A DNA stretch of 64,000 nt from Sphaerisporangium fuscum (GCF_018531465.1 NZ_JAHDTF010000004.1:1-64000), one strand, 5' to 3'. Positions 37,274 to 46,430 are shown, counted from the first letter of the stretch. The notes: generated by a model from the sequence alone, not told the origin. Made by a program: numbers and translations.

Positions 37274-37282
37274 CCTCTCCCG

Positions 37283-37316
37283 GCAGGCCCGCCACGCTCA
37301 CGCCTGGCGGGCCTGC
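37283..37316. terminator. Bidirectional terminator after the malic enzyme gene
   Basis: 12-bp perfect stem GCAGGCCCGCCA / TGGCGGGCCTGC with a 10-nt loop, overlapping the end of the convergent hypothetical gene. Confidence 0.75.
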
Positions 37317-37609
37317 GGCATGTCCACGGCGCCCTGGCCGAGGTGTGGCCGCGACCAGAGCACGGTGCCGTCCCACAGCCGTACGGCCACCAGGCGCCCG
37401 TGCGCGAGCCGCTCCCGCGGCGCCAGATGGGACGGATCGAGCCGCACGCGCGTGACCTCCGCCCATGCGGAGGTCCCCCGCGGCAGCTCCGCGAAGGCCG
37501 CCTGAACCCGTTCCACGGCGAGCTTCTCGGTGGCCGTGACCCCGCACACAGACCGGCCCGAGTCATCGCCCGTGTAGACATCCCAGTCGAAAAGCCTTTC
37601 CTTCGCCAT
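37298..37609 (-). CDS. Hypothetical protein (103 residues)
   Basis: Starts MAKERLFDWDVYTGDDSGRS and ends in ARQA. Soluble, mixed composition, with a hydrophobic-aromatic WDGTVLWSRPHLG near the C-terminus. No family recognised. An AGGAGC-like SD precedes ATG 37609. Convergent with the malic enzyme and sharing its terminator. Confidence 0.65.
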   Translation of the reverse strand: MAKERLFDWDVYTGDDSGRSVCGVTATEKLAVERVQAAFAELPRGTSAWAEVTRVRLDPSHLAPRERLAHGRLVAVRLWDGTVLWSRPHLGQGAVDMPQARQA

Positions 37610-37791
37610 GAGGTACCGCTCCTGGGGTCAAGTCTTGGGAATTCGCACGCGCCGTCACTCATCGTGCTATAACAAAAACCCTCCGTTACCTGTCGGGGCA
37701 AGGGTGTGCACGAAGGGCGTATGTGTGCGCAGGGGGCTTGCGGCAGCCGGAGTGCCAGACACACCGTCCGCGTAGTCCTCCTGGGGTGGCG

Positions 37792-39153
37792 ATGCAACGC
37801 GAGCCGAACCTTCTGTTCCGGCGCCTCGTCGGCGAGGCCGCCTTCTCGCACAAAGGGCTGGCCCGCAGGCTGAACGACCTCGGGGCCGCGCGGGGCCTGA
37901 AAGGGCTGAGGTACGACCACAGCTCGGTGCTGCGGTGGATGGCGGGCCAGCAGCCGCGCGACCCGGTGCCGGCGCTGCTCGCGGAGATCTTCGCTCTGCG
38001 ACTCGGCCGGCCGATCACCCCTGACGACCTCGGAATGGCGGGGGGAGCCACGCCCCTCGATCTCGGGCAGCAATTCACTCACTCGTGGCAGGAGGGTGTC
38101 GAGACGGTGACAGCACTATGGAGGGCGGACATGGAAAGGCGCAGGTTCCTGCTAGATTCCGCCTTCGCCGTCGGAGCGGGCTCGGCCGGAGCCCTGCGCT
38201 GGCTGACCTCTCCCATGGAGAGCAGGCCCGAGGCCGGTGGCTCGCGCAAGGTCGGCTCCGCCGACATCGCCGCCATCCGGGAGGTGACGCGGTCGTTCGG
38301 CGAGCTCGACAACCGCTTCGGCGGGGGCCGTGTGCGCTCCGCCGTGGTGAAATACCTCGACTCGGCCGTCGCCCCGCTGCTGAAGGACGGCACGTACGGC
38401 GAGGCCACCGGCAGGGCGCTGGCGTCCGCCGCGGCCGAGGTGACCCGCCTGGCCGGCTGGATGGCCTACGACCTCGAGCAGCACGGCCTGGCGCAGCGCC
38501 ACCTCATCCAGGCGCTCAGCCTGGCGCGAGGCGCCGGCGACCACGGCTTCGGCGGGGAGATCCTCGCCGGCATGGCACACCAGGCCATCTACATAGGTCA
38601 GCCGCGGCACGCCCTCGACCTCGCCAGGGCGGCCCAGTTGTCCGCCCGCCGCGCCGAGGTCCCGCCCCTGCTCGCCGAGGCGTACGTCCTGGAGGGGCAC
38701 GCCCACGCGGCGCTCTCCGACGGCGCGGCCTGCGCGGCCGCGCTCCACCAGGCCGATCTCGCCTTCGACCGGCGCAGGGCGGGGGAGGAGCCCGAGTGGA
38801 TCCGCTACTTCGACGAGGCGTACCTCGCGGCGAAGTACGCCCACTGCTTCCGCGACCTCGGGGACGGGCCGCAGGCCGTCCGCTACGCGCGCCGCTCGCT
38901 CGACATGGACGGGCGGTACGTCCGGGGGCGCATGTTCAACCTGACCCTGCTCGCCTCGGCCCACGCGCTGTGCGGTGATGTCGAGCAGGCCTGCGAGGTG
39001 GGGGCGTCCGCGCTCGACCTCGCGGCCGGGCTGCAGTCGGTGCGTACGCGGTCGTACGTCGCCGACCTGCGCAAGCGGCTCGAGCCGCTCGTCAAGGAGC
39101 CCGCGGTCGCCGCGCTCGTGCGGCGCAGCCACGAGCTGGCGCCGGCGGCGTGA
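37792..39153 (+). CDS. Large XRE-like regulator with TPR-type helical C-domain
   Basis: 453 residues from ATG 37792. N-terminal HTH-like segment (FSHKGLARRLNDLGAARGLK, SSVLRWMAGQQPRDPVPALL), then a hydrophobic-Arg linker (MERRRFLLDSAFAVGAGSAG) and a helical repeat C-domain rich in Ala/Leu (ALDLARAAQLSARRAEVPPL). This architecture is common among Streptomyces/Streptosporangium regulators of unknown targets. It ends just before the protease cluster, on the opposite strand. Confidence 0.8.
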   Translation: MQREPNLLFRRLVGEAAFSHKGLARRLNDLGAARGLKGLRYDHSSVLRWMAGQQPRDPVPALLAEIFALRLGRPITPDDLGMAGGATPLDLGQQFTHSWQEGVETVTALWRADMERRRFLLDSAFAVGAGSAGALRWLTSPMESRPEAGGSRKVGSADIAAIREVTRSFGELDNRFGGGRVRSAVVKYLDSAVAPLLKDGTYGEATGRALASAAAEVTRLAGWMAYDLEQHGLAQRHLIQALSLARGAGDHGFGGEILAGMAHQAIYIGQPRHALDLARAAQLSARRAEVPPLLAEAYVLEGHAHAALSDGAACAAALHQADLAFDRRRAGEEPEWIRYFDEAYLAAKYAHCFRDLGDGPQAVRYARRSLDMDGRYVRGRMFNLTLLASAHALCGDVEQACEVGASALDLAAGLQSVRTRSYVADLRKRLEPLVKEPAVAALVRRSHELAPAA

Positions 39154-39197
39154 GCTTCTGTCTCCGCGCCCGTGCACTTCCGGCGTCCTGAAAACGA

Positions 39198-39227
39198 CGC
39201 GGGGCCCGGCACTGGCCGGGCCCCGCG
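39198..39227. terminator. Terminator at the left edge of the protease cluster
   Basis: Perfect 13-bp stem CGCGGGGCCCGGC, loop ACTG; bidirectional between the regulator and protease 1. Confidence 0.85.
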
Positions 39228-39246
39228 AAGTGGATCTTACCCCTCG

Positions 39247-40323
39247 TTACCGGATCGAGCCGGACCAGAGGTTGGCGGCCTTCTTGTAGACCGCGTAGGT
39301 CTCGCTGTCGAAGTACGGCGAGGTGCTGAAGTCGTACCGGCCGTTGCCGTCGGCGTCACCGATGAGGCTGGTCACACCGTTGACGTAGCCGAGACGCTTG
39401 GTGCTGCTGTACTTGCTGATCCACGGACCGCCGGCGGCGCCCGCGGTCATGGAGCACTTGATGGCGATCTGGGCCTCGGCCTTGTAGGCGGCCGAGACGG
39501 CGGCGGGCTTGGTCTTGCCGTAGCACCACTTCGGCGTCACACCGGTGTACGGCTTGTCGCCGTCGGGGTGCGGGCCGGCGGGGTAGCCGAAGGCGTAGAC
39601 CGGCTGGCCGATCTTCTGGTTCCAGGCGAAGCCCTGGCCGCCGACGTTGTCACCGAGGCGGCCGGCGTCCTTCCAGGTCCGCACGTCGATGCCGTTGTAG
39701 ACCGTGACGAAGGCGTAGTCGCTGTCGTAGTCCTCGTACACGGCGAAGTCGTAGTGCGTGTAGGCCGACTTGCCGACGTAGATGCCCCAGGGCGCCTTGC
39801 CCTGGTAGTAGCCGGGGACGAACACCCAGTGGTCCAGCGTCTCGCGGTTGGAGTCGGTGTCGTAGACGCAGTGGCCCGCGGTGGCGACCAGGTTGCGGTA
39901 CTTCGCCTGGATCGACGAGGCGGAGCACCAGTACGGCTTGCCGTCGACCCGGAAGAACACCTTGCCGATGGTGCGCGGCAGGTTGACGTTCTTCACCTTG
40001 GTCGGGGTGACCTTCTCCTGGCCGATCGGCGGCACGGTGCCGGTCTTGCCGTCGGGAGCGGCGTCGCTCCCGCCGAACTTGACTTTGCCCTTTACCGAGT
40101 CGTCGTTGTGGTACCGCGTGGCGGCCTTGAGCTGCTTGCCGCCGTTGGCGGACCAGAATTTGGCGGTGTCGTTCGCCTTGGCCTTGCTGGAGGCGAGGGT
40201 GACGTTCGTCGGCTGAGGCTTGGCCGAGGCCGCAGCGGACGAGGTGAGGGACGCGCCGATCATGCCGGTGGCGGAGACGGCGACGCCGAGGGGGAGGATG
40301 AGGCGCTTTGCTCGGGAATTCAT
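39247..40323 (-). CDS. Secreted trypsin-like protease paralog 1, catalytic Ser replaced by Ala
   Basis: 358 residues. Signal peptide (MNSRAKRLILPLGVAVSATG to about 31), a pro-region, then the S1/V8-like domain: YWCSASSIQ, VATAGHC (His), YDSDYAFVTVYNG (Asp), GRLGDNVGGQGFAWNQ, WCYGKT and SMTAGAAGGPWISKY. The GxSGGP Ser is Ala (GAAGGPW; codon at 39434-39436), so peptide hydrolysis should be lost. Cys pairs are retained. No insertion domain. First of seven tandem paralogs, with its own leader and terminator. Confidence 0.85.
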   Translation of the reverse strand: MNSRAKRLILPLGVAVSATGMIGASLTSSAAASAKPQPTNVTLASSKAKANDTAKFWSANGGKQLKAATRYHNDDSVKGKVKFGGSDAAPDGKTGTVPPIGQEKVTPTKVKNVNLPRTIGKVFFRVDGKPYWCSASSIQAKYRNLVATAGHCVYDTDSNRETLDHWVFVPGYYQGKAPWGIYVGKSAYTHYDFAVYEDYDSDYAFVTVYNGIDVRTWKDAGRLGDNVGGQGFAWNQKIGQPVYAFGYPAGPHPDGDKPYTGVTPKWCYGKTKPAAVSAAYKAEAQIAIKCSMTAGAAGGPWISKYSSTKRLGYVNGVTSLIGDADGNGRYDFSTSPYFDSETYAVYKKAANLWSGSIR

Positions 40324-40385
40324 AAGACTCCTCTTGTTCTGACAAAGGGCATCACTTATGCCCCATGCGTCCCAAAGGGGATGTC
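40324..40385 (-). promoter_or_regulatory. Conserved structured 5' leader, protease 1
   Basis: On the transcript strand it carries GACGCATGGGGC and a hairpin GGGCAT-N5-ATGCCC (40347-40363), then AAGAGGAG before the ATG. It shares its layout with five other protease leaders. Confidence 0.5.
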
Positions 40386-40427
40386 TTCGAGCCTATGCGC
40401 TTTCTTTACCTCCTCCATATGTTCGAG

Positions 40428-40459
40428 CCCGATAAACGGACATTCGGGCATTTATCGGG
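40428..40459. promoter_or_regulatory. Inverted repeat upstream of protease 1 (operator candidate)
   Basis: CCCGATAAA and TTTATCGGG form perfect 9-bp arms separated by 14 bp, about 105-135 bp upstream of the start. Confidence 0.4.
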
Positions 40460-40503
40460 ATTTACGGCAAGGGGAGTATCACCATGCGGTGAGGTTGAAT
40501 GTG

Positions 40504-40535
40504 AAGAGGGACCCGGCTTCCGCCGGGCCCCTCTT
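40504..40535. terminator. Terminator after protease 2
   Basis: AAGAGGGACCCGGC pairs with GCCGGGCCCCTCTT with one A/C mismatch and a TTCC loop. Confidence 0.8.
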
Positions 40536-40560
40536 GATCCTCACGCGATGGCTACTCGGC

Positions 40561-41637
40561 TCACTTGCCGATCTTGCCGGACCAGAGGTTCTGGGCCGCG
40601 GAGTAGATCGAGTAGGTCTCGCTGTCGAAGTACGGCGAGGTGGCGAAGTCGAAGCGGCCGTTGCCGTCGCTGTCGCCCACGAGGCTGGTCACACCGTTGA
40701 TGTAACCGAGACGCTTCGTGCTGCTGTACTGGGCGATCCAGGGGCCGCCCGACGCGCCGGCGGTGAAGGAGCACTTGATGCCGATCTGCGCCTCGGCCTT
40801 GAACGCCGAGACGGCGCCGGCCGCGGCGGTCTTGCCGTAGCAGTACTTCGGCGTGAGGCCGGTGTACGGCCTGTCGCCGTCGGGGTGCGGGCCCGCCGGG
40901 TAACCGAAGGCGTAGACGGCCTGGCCGATCCTCTGGTTCCAGCTGAAGCCCTGGCCGCCGACGTTGTCGCCGAGACGGCCGACGTCCTTCCAGTTGGCGT
41001 CGACACCGTTGTAGACGGTGACGAAGGCGTAGTCGCTGTCGAAGTCCTCGTAGTTGGCGAAGTCGAAGTGCGTGTAGGCCGACTTGCCGACGTAGTACCC
41101 CCACGGCGCCTTGCCCTGGTAGTAGCCAGGGATGAACACCCAGTGGTCGAGGGTGTCACGGTTGGCGTCGGTGTCGTAGGCGCAGTGACCCGCGGTGGCG
41201 ACCAGGTTGTGGTACTTGCCCTGGATGGAGGAGCCGGAGCACCAGTACGACTTGCCGTTGAGCCAGAAGAACACCTTGCCGATGGTGCGCGGCAGGTTGA
41301 CGTTCTTGACCGTGGTCGGGGTGACCTTCTCCTGGCCGATCGGCGGGACGGTGCCGGTCTTGCCGTCGGGGGCGGCGTCGCCGCCACCCAGCTTGATCTT
41401 GCCGCTGGTGGCCGCGTCCTCGTTGTAGTTGGCGGCGGCCTTCAGCAGCTTGCCACCGTTGGCGGACCAGAACTTGACCGTGGACAGGGCGGCGGCCTTG
41501 CTGGTGGCCATGCCGTCGGACGCCGGGGCGGCGGCGGCCGAGGCGGCCGCACTGCCGGCGAGGGAAGCAGCGATCATGCCGGCGGCGACGGTGGCGCCAC
41601 CGAGAGGGAGCACGAAGCGCTTGACTCGGGTGTTCAA
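40561..41637 (-). CDS. Secreted trypsin-like protease paralog 2
   Basis: 358 residues from TTG 41637 (aligned with the MNTR starts of its sisters; AAGGAG upstream). Signal peptide ends in an Ala-rich AAASAAAAP region. His in VATAGHC, Asp in DFDSDYAFVTVYNG, Ser in GASGGPW: complete triad. Short, without the insertion found in paralogs 3, 4, 5 and 7. Predicted active extracellular protease; S1 pocket specificity is not assigned. Confidence 0.87.
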   Translation of the reverse strand: MNTRVKRFVLPLGGATVAAGMIAASLAGSAAASAAAAPASDGMATSKAAALSTVKFWSANGGKLLKAAANYNEDAATSGKIKLGGGDAAPDGKTGTVPPIGQEKVTPTTVKNVNLPRTIGKVFFWLNGKSYWCSGSSIQGKYHNLVATAGHCAYDTDANRDTLDHWVFIPGYYQGKAPWGYYVGKSAYTHFDFANYEDFDSDYAFVTVYNGVDANWKDVGRLGDNVGGQGFSWNQRIGQAVYAFGYPAGPHPDGDRPYTGLTPKYCYGKTAAAGAVSAFKAEAQIGIKCSFTAGASGGPWIAQYSSTKRLGYINGVTSLVGDSDGNGRFDFATSPYFDSETYSIYSAAQNLWSGKIGK

Positions 41638-41700
41638 TGAGACTCCTTGTTCTGCCGCAGGAGGTGACTCCTGCCCCACTGACCCCAAAAGGGACAGTAA
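41638..41700 (-). promoter_or_regulatory. Conserved structured 5' leader, protease 2
   Basis: Transcript-strand hairpin GCAGGAG-N4-CTCCTGC (41657-41674) stands where the other leaders have their hairpin; the flanking CCCTTTTGGGGTCAGTGGGG is a divergent form of the shared block. Confidence 0.45.
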
Positions 41701-41871
41701 GAACCTATCGGTCTGATCATGAAATATGGGCCGCGAAGCTCGTCAGCGAGTCGCGGACGCGGGCCCACAGGACGTCCGGGAAGGCGCCCACGCGCGGGGC
41801 TGCCGTCCCAGGTGGAAACGGTCCAACGATCTCGGCGGCCGGATGCGGGCCGGTTTACCGCTGCGGCGCGA

Positions 41872-41887
41872 TGTGACGTATCTCACT
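41872..41887. promoter_or_regulatory. Crp-like site upstream of protease 2
   Basis: TGTGACGTATCTCACT fits TGTGA-N6-TCACA with one mismatch. Unlike the three sites further right it is not followed by the ECF-type promoter. Confidence 0.35.
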
Positions 41888-41918
41888 GCCGATCGTGTAA
41901 ACCGTTTCGTAAAACGGG

Positions 41919-41946
41919 CAGGACCCGGCACGGATGCCGGGTCCTG
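41919..41946. terminator. Terminator after protease 3
   Basis: 12-bp stem CAGGACCCGGCA / TGCCGGGTCCTG, loop CGGA. Confidence 0.85.
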
Positions 41947-41968
41947 CGTTGCGCTGCTGGCTCTGACG

Positions 41969-43504
41969 TCAGGCCTTGGTGATCAGGTCACCGTCGGAGG
42001 CGACGATCTTGCCGGACCAGAGGTTGGCGGCCGACTTGTAGATCGAGTAGGTCTCGCTGTCGAAGTACGGCGAGGTGCTGAAGTCGATCCGGCCGTTGGC
42101 GTCGGCGTCGCCGATGAGGCTGGTGACACCGTTGATGTAGCCGAGGCGCTTGGTGCTGCTGTACTTCAGGATCCACGGAGCACCGGAGGAGCCGGCGGTC
42201 ATGGAGCACTTGAGGCCGATCTGGGCCTCGGCCTTGAAGGCGGCGGCGGGCTTGGCGGCGAAGGTCTTGCCGTAGCACCACTTCGGCGTGACACCGGTGA
42301 ACGGCTTGTCACCGTCGGGGTGCGGGGCCGCGGGGTAACCGAAGACGTAGACCGGCTGGCCGATCTTCTGGTTCCAGGTGAAGCCCTGGCCACCGACGTT
42401 GTCGCCCAGGCGACCGGCGTCCTTGTAGTACTCGATGTAGTAGACGGTCTTGAAGTACTTGGTGGCCGCCGTCTTCTGCACCTTGTACGCGAGGTAGTAG
42501 TGCGTGATGGTGTAGGCGGAGTCTTCGATCTTCTTGTAGCCGGGACCGGTGTACGCGTTGTACGTGGTCTCGTCGACGATCTCCTTGCGCGTCAGCTCCG
42601 GAGCCTGCTGGAAGTTCTGGTCGCTGCCGGCCTTCGGCGCCTTGTCGAACTCGTCCTTGGTGACTTCCTTGTTCGCGGTCACCGCGTCCTTGGTGACCCA
42701 GGGGACGACCTTCTCGGTGCCGGCGTCCTTGGTGAAGACGGGAGCCTTGTCGCCGAACTCGTCGACGAGCTTCTTGTACTCCTCGGCCGTGATCTCCACG
42801 TCTTTGGCGTACTTGTAGCCCTGCCACTTGTCGAAGGTGTCCTTGGTGACCTGCTTCTCACCGGCGTAGCTGATGCCGTTGTAGACGGTCACGAAGGCGT
42901 AGTCGCTGTCGTAGTCCTCGTACACGCCGAAGTCGTAGTGCGTGTAGGCGGCCTTGCCGACGTAGATGCCCCAGGGAGCCTTGCCCTGGTAGTAGCCCGG
43001 GATGAACACCCAGTTGTCCATGGCGCCGTTCTGGACACCCTCGTCGAAGACGCAGTGCCCGGCGGTGGCGACCAGGTTGTGGTACTTGGACTGGATGGAG
43101 GACGCGGAGCACCAGTACTCCTTGTCGCCCACCGTGAAGAAGACCTTGCCGATGGTCTTCGGCAGGTTGACGTTCTTGACCTTGGTCGGGGTGACCTTCT
43201 CCAGGCCGATCGGCTGGACGGTGCCGGCCTTGCCGTCAGGCTTCGCGTCGCCGCCGCCGAGCTTGACCTTGCCCGAAACCTGCTGGTCGCCCTTGTACTG
43301 CTCGGCGCCCTTCAGGGCTGCGCTGCCCTTGTCGGTCCAGAAGTTGGCCACCTTCTGCGCGCTGCTGGCGGAGGCCAGGGAGACGACCTTCTTGGTCGGC
43401 GCGGTCGCGGCGTTTGCCGAGGTGACCAGGGTGGCGCCGATCATGCTGGTGGCGGCGATGGCGCCACCGAGGGGGAGGGCGAGACGCTTGACTCGGGTGT
43501 TCAA
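41969..43504 (-). CDS. Secreted trypsin-like protease paralog 3 with insertion domain
   Basis: 511 residues from TTG 43504. Signal peptide to about residue 33 (TSANA). Triad: ATAGHC, YDSDYAFVTVYNG, GSSGAPW (the second Gly of the usual SGGP is Ala). Between VYNGISYAG and DAGRLGDNVGG lies an insertion of about 150 residues absent from paralogs 1 and 2, Lys/Asp/Tyr-rich, with VTKDTFDKWQG, EVTKDEFDKAPKAGS, VDETTYNAYTGPGYKK and YTITHYYLAYKV. Confidence 0.87.
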   Translation of the reverse strand: MNTRVKRLALPLGGAIAATSMIGATLVTSANAATAPTKKVVSLASASSAQKVANFWTDKGSAALKGAEQYKGDQQVSGKVKLGGGDAKPDGKAGTVQPIGLEKVTPTKVKNVNLPKTIGKVFFTVGDKEYWCSASSIQSKYHNLVATAGHCVFDEGVQNGAMDNWVFIPGYYQGKAPWGIYVGKAAYTHYDFGVYEDYDSDYAFVTVYNGISYAGEKQVTKDTFDKWQGYKYAKDVEITAEEYKKLVDEFGDKAPVFTKDAGTEKVVPWVTKDAVTANKEVTKDEFDKAPKAGSDQNFQQAPELTRKEIVDETTYNAYTGPGYKKIEDSAYTITHYYLAYKVQKTAATKYFKTVYYIEYYKDAGRLGDNVGGQGFTWNQKIGQPVYVFGYPAAPHPDGDKPFTGVTPKWCYGKTFAAKPAAAFKAEAQIGLKCSMTAGSSGAPWILKYSSTKRLGYINGVTSLIGDADANGRIDFSTSPYFDSETYSIYKSAANLWSGKIVASDGDLITKA

Positions 43505-43566
43505 GGAAACTCCTTGGTCTGTCGTGGAACGCAATCGGCGTCCCATGCGTCAGTAAAGGGATAACC
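43505..43566 (-). promoter_or_regulatory. Conserved structured 5' leader, protease 3
   Basis: Transcript strand: CCCTTTACTGACGCATGGGA, a hairpin GGGACGC-N5-GCGTTCC (43526-43544, one G-U pair), then CAAGGAGTTTCCTTG in which the SD can pair with bases at the start codon. Confidence 0.55.
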
Positions 43567-43779
43567 ATGAAGATACTGAGTCGATCTCCGCTTGTGGGGA
43601 CGATTCTGGGTGAATTTTGGCCTCGGCGACGCTGTGACCTCTTCGTGACCATCGTTCTCGGCCGCTGACTGCCGCAGAAATTTGGCCAGATTCCGCTTTA
43701 CTCCCAGTTCAGGGCGCCTGTGTACCTAGCGGTTCTTCTGTGACCTCTGGGGCCTGGTGGCATACTCGGCGAGCATCAA

Positions 43780-43835
43780 TGTGACACACATCACACGAAC
43801 TCGGTGGAGCCAAACCGGGGGCTCGCTACGTCTAA
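43780..43835 (+). promoter_or_regulatory. Crp-like site plus ECF-type promoter A
   Basis: TGTGACACACATCACA (43780-43795), 10 bases, GGAGCC (43806-43811), 17 bases, CGTCTAA (43829-43835). Spacing is identical to copies B and C. It points rightward, away from protease 3. Confidence 0.55.
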
Positions 43836-43841
43836 GCGGAC

Positions 43842-44328
43842 CCACATCGATCGAGCCGCCGGCCTGAGTCGCCTCTCGGCGTACCGGGGGCGAGATTTTT
43901 CGTACTCTCCGCGACCTTTGGGGACGCGGTGTGAGTGACGGCCGCCTTGGGATGGTCTCTCGTCGTGCCCGGGGAGGCCGCCTGAGCCTCTGGGGCCGCC
44001 CGGCGGATCTTCGTGCGGCATGATCGTGGCGAGCCACCGTCGGACGCGAGAGGGGCGCGGATCGCGTTCCGCGGCTGGCCACCCCGGAGGAGCCCCGGTC
44101 GGCCGGTCGGTTTTCGTGTACGTTTACAGCCTTTTTAGCCAGTTATCAGAGCTTTAGGAAGAAAAGCGAAAATAGGGACTGGTTGCCGCCTATGCAGCGG
44201 AAATCTCCTGTGGGACATCTCTGTCAGGGTGCTACGAAGTCTGGACGATGCGCGGGTACCTGGGGCCGGAGGAAGCGCAAGCACTTCCTGACACACGAAC
44301 AGGGCCCGGCACTGGGTGCCGGGCCCTG
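43842..44328 (+). ncRNA. Candidate intergenic RNA A
   Basis: Would start shortly after promoter A and end at the hairpin 44300-44328, crossing a gene-free interval of almost 0.5 kb. No convincing ORF lies in it. Purely inferred from promoter and terminator. Confidence 0.25.
44300..44328. terminator. Terminator after protease 4
   Basis: 13-bp stem CAGGGCCCGGCAC / GTGCCGGGCCCTG with a TGG loop. Confidence 0.85.
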
Positions 44329-44370
44329 CTGTTGGTACTGCGGTACTGCTGACTCTAGCTAGCTAGATCG

Positions 44371-45909
44371 TCAGGCCTTGGTGGCGATGTCGCCGTCCTT
44401 GGTGACGATGGAGCCGGACCAGAGGTTGGCGGCCGACTTGTAGATCGAGTAGGTCTCGCTGTCGAAGTACGGCGAGGTGGCGAAGTCGATCCGGCCGTTG
44501 GCGTCGGCGTCGCCGATGAGGCTGGTGACACCGTTGATGTAGCCGAGGCGCTTGGTGCTGCTGTACTGGAGGATCCAGGGGCCACCGGAGGAGCCGGCGG
44601 TCATGGAGCACTTCAGACCGATCTGGGCCTCGGCCTTGAACTTCGCCACAGCGGCGGCGGCGAAGGTCTTGCCGTAGCAGTACTTCGGCGTCTCGCCGGT
44701 GAAGGCCTTGTCACCGTCGGGGTGCGGGGCCGCGGGGTAGCCGAAGGCGTAGACCGGCTGGCCGACCTTCTGGTTCCAGGTGAAGCCCTGGCCGCCGACG
44801 TTGTCGCCCAGGCGACCGGCGTCCTTGACGTACTCGATGTAGTAGACGGTCCGGTAGTACTTGGTGCCGGAGGCCTTCGACACCTTGTAGACCAGGAAGT
44901 AGTGGGTGATGGTGAAGGAGGAGTCTTCGATCTTCTTGTAGCCGGGACCGGTGTACGCGTTGTACGTGGTCTCGTCGACGATCTCCTTCTTCGTCATCCA
45001 CGGGGCCTGCTGGTAGTTCTGGTTGCTACCGGCCTTCGGCGCCTTGTCGAACTCGTCCTTGGTGACTTCCTTGTTCGCGATCACCGCGTCCTTGGTGTCC
45101 CAGGGAACGACCTTGTCGGTGCCGTCAGGCTTGGTGAAGCAGGGCGCCTTGTCCTTGCCGAACTCGTCGATGCACTTCTTGTACTGGTCGGCCGTGATCT
45201 CCACGTCCTTGGCGTACTTGTAGCCCTGCCAGCTGTCGAAAGTGCTCTTGGTGACTTCCTTCTCACCACCGTAGGTGATGCCGTTGTAAACGGTGACGAA
45301 GGCGTAGTCGCTGTCGAAGTCCTCGTACACCGCGAAGTCGTAGTGGGTGTAAGCGGCCTTACCGACGTAGACGCCCCAGGGAGCCTTGCCCTGGTAGTAG
45401 CCCGGGATGAACACCCAGTTGTCGAGCGCACCGTTCTGGATGTTCTCGTCGAACACGCAGTGCCCGGCGGTGGCAACCAGGTTGTGGTACTTGCTCTGGA
45501 TGGAGGACGCGGAGCACCAGTACTCCTTGTCGCCCACCGTGAAGAAGACCTTACCGATGGTCTTCGGCAGGTTGACGTTCTTGACCTTGGTCGGGACGAC
45601 CTTCTCCTGGCCGATCGGCGCGACCTGGCCGGCCTTGCCGTCGGGGTTGGCGTTGCCGCCACCGAGCTTGATCTTGCCCTCGACCTGGCTGCTGGACTCG
45701 TACTGAGCCGCGGCCTTCAGGTTGGCGCCGGCGTTGGCGGTCCAGAAGTTCGTGATCTTCTGAGCCTGCGAGGCGGAGGCCAGGGAGACGACCTTCTTGG
45801 AGGGAGCGGTCGCGGCGTTGGCCGAGGTGACCAGGGTCGCGCCGATCATGCTGGTGGCGGCGATGGCGCCACCCAGCGGGAGGGCGAGACGCGCAATGCG
45901 GGTGTTCAC
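44371..45909 (-). CDS. Secreted trypsin-like protease paralog 4 with insertion domain
   Basis: 512 residues from GTG 45909 (MNTRIARLALPLGG). Complete triad: ATAGHC, FDSDYAFVTVYNG, GSSGGPW. Insertion of the paralog 3 type: EVTKSTFDSWQG, VVPWDTKDAVIANKEVTKDE, APKAGSNQNYQQAP. Two extra Cys in the insertion (KKCIDEFGKDKAPCF) may form a disulfide. Its last about 200 bp plus terminator are identical to protease 5. Confidence 0.88.
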   Translation of the reverse strand: MNTRIARLALPLGGAIAATSMIGATLVTSANAATAPSKKVVSLASASQAQKITNFWTANAGANLKAAAQYESSSQVEGKIKLGGGNANPDGKAGQVAPIGQEKVVPTKVKNVNLPKTIGKVFFTVGDKEYWCSASSIQSKYHNLVATAGHCVFDENIQNGALDNWVFIPGYYQGKAPWGVYVGKAAYTHYDFAVYEDFDSDYAFVTVYNGITYGGEKEVTKSTFDSWQGYKYAKDVEITADQYKKCIDEFGKDKAPCFTKPDGTDKVVPWDTKDAVIANKEVTKDEFDKAPKAGSNQNYQQAPWMTKKEIVDETTYNAYTGPGYKKIEDSSFTITHYFLVYKVSKASGTKYYRTVYYIEYVKDAGRLGDNVGGQGFTWNQKVGQPVYAFGYPAAPHPDGDKAFTGETPKYCYGKTFAAAAVAKFKAEAQIGLKCSMTAGSSGGPWILQYSSTKRLGYINGVTSLIGDADANGRIDFATSPYFDSETYSIYKSAANLWSGSIVTKDGDIATKA

Positions 45910-45971
45910 AAGGAACTCCTTGGGCTGTCGTGGAACGCATCTTGCGTCCCATGCGTCAGTAAAGGGATAGC
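45910..45971 (-). promoter_or_regulatory. Conserved structured 5' leader, protease 4
   Basis: Transcript strand: CCCTTTACTGACGCATGGGA, hairpin GGGACGC-N5-GCGTTCC (45932-45950), then CAAGGAGTTCCTTG just before the GTG. Confidence 0.55.
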
Positions 45972-46185
45972 CAGGAAGATACAGAGAAGATCGGCAGCCG
46001 GGTAACCCGAATCAGAGGAAAAGTCGATCTTCGTGGTCGTGTGACCGTCCTGTGACCTTTTGACGCGCCCGTCCGCGACGAGTCAGGCGATTGCCGGGAC
46101 GATTGTCAACGCAGCTCAGATGATCACTGTGGCGTTTGTGGCAAAAGTGGCGTATCGAGACTGTTGCCCTCCGTCACCTAATCCG

Positions 46186-46241
46186 TGTGACGCAGATCAC
46201 AGTCTTCAAGGGGAGCCGATTCGCGGGCTGGGTACGTCTAA
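46186..46241 (+). promoter_or_regulatory. Crp-like site plus ECF-type promoter B
   Basis: TGTGACGCAGATCACA (46186-46201, perfect palindromic half sites), 10 bases, GGAGCC (46212-46217), 17 bases, CGTCTAA (46235-46241). Confidence 0.6.
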
Positions 46242-46247
46242 CGACTT

Positions 46248-46388
46248 CACAATTGCGGCGAATCGCCCAGAAGTCCGTTAGGCGCTCGCTCCTCGAGCAT
46301 TGGAACGAGGCATCCGCGAATCCGGACTCCAATGCCGGCTTCGGACGCCACAACACAAACAGGGCCCGGCACTGGGTGCCGGGCCCTG
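46248..46388 (+). ncRNA. Candidate small RNA B
   Basis: About 140 nt from the predicted start after promoter B to the hairpin at 46360-46388. No coding frame with SD. Inferred. Confidence 0.3.
46360..46388. terminator. Terminator after protease 5
   Basis: Same 13-bp hairpin as 44300-44328, part of a duplicated block. Confidence 0.85.
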
Positions 46389-46430
46389 CTGTTGGTACTG
46401 CGGTACTGCTGACTCTAGCTAGCTAGATCG

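Noticed and set aside
39172..41640. An 822-residue plus-strand open frame opposite proteases 1 and 2 (and similar long frames opposite 3-7).
   Set aside because: Val/Leu/Gly-rich, repeats with the protease paralogs, no SD: a shadow of GC-biased coding on the other strand.
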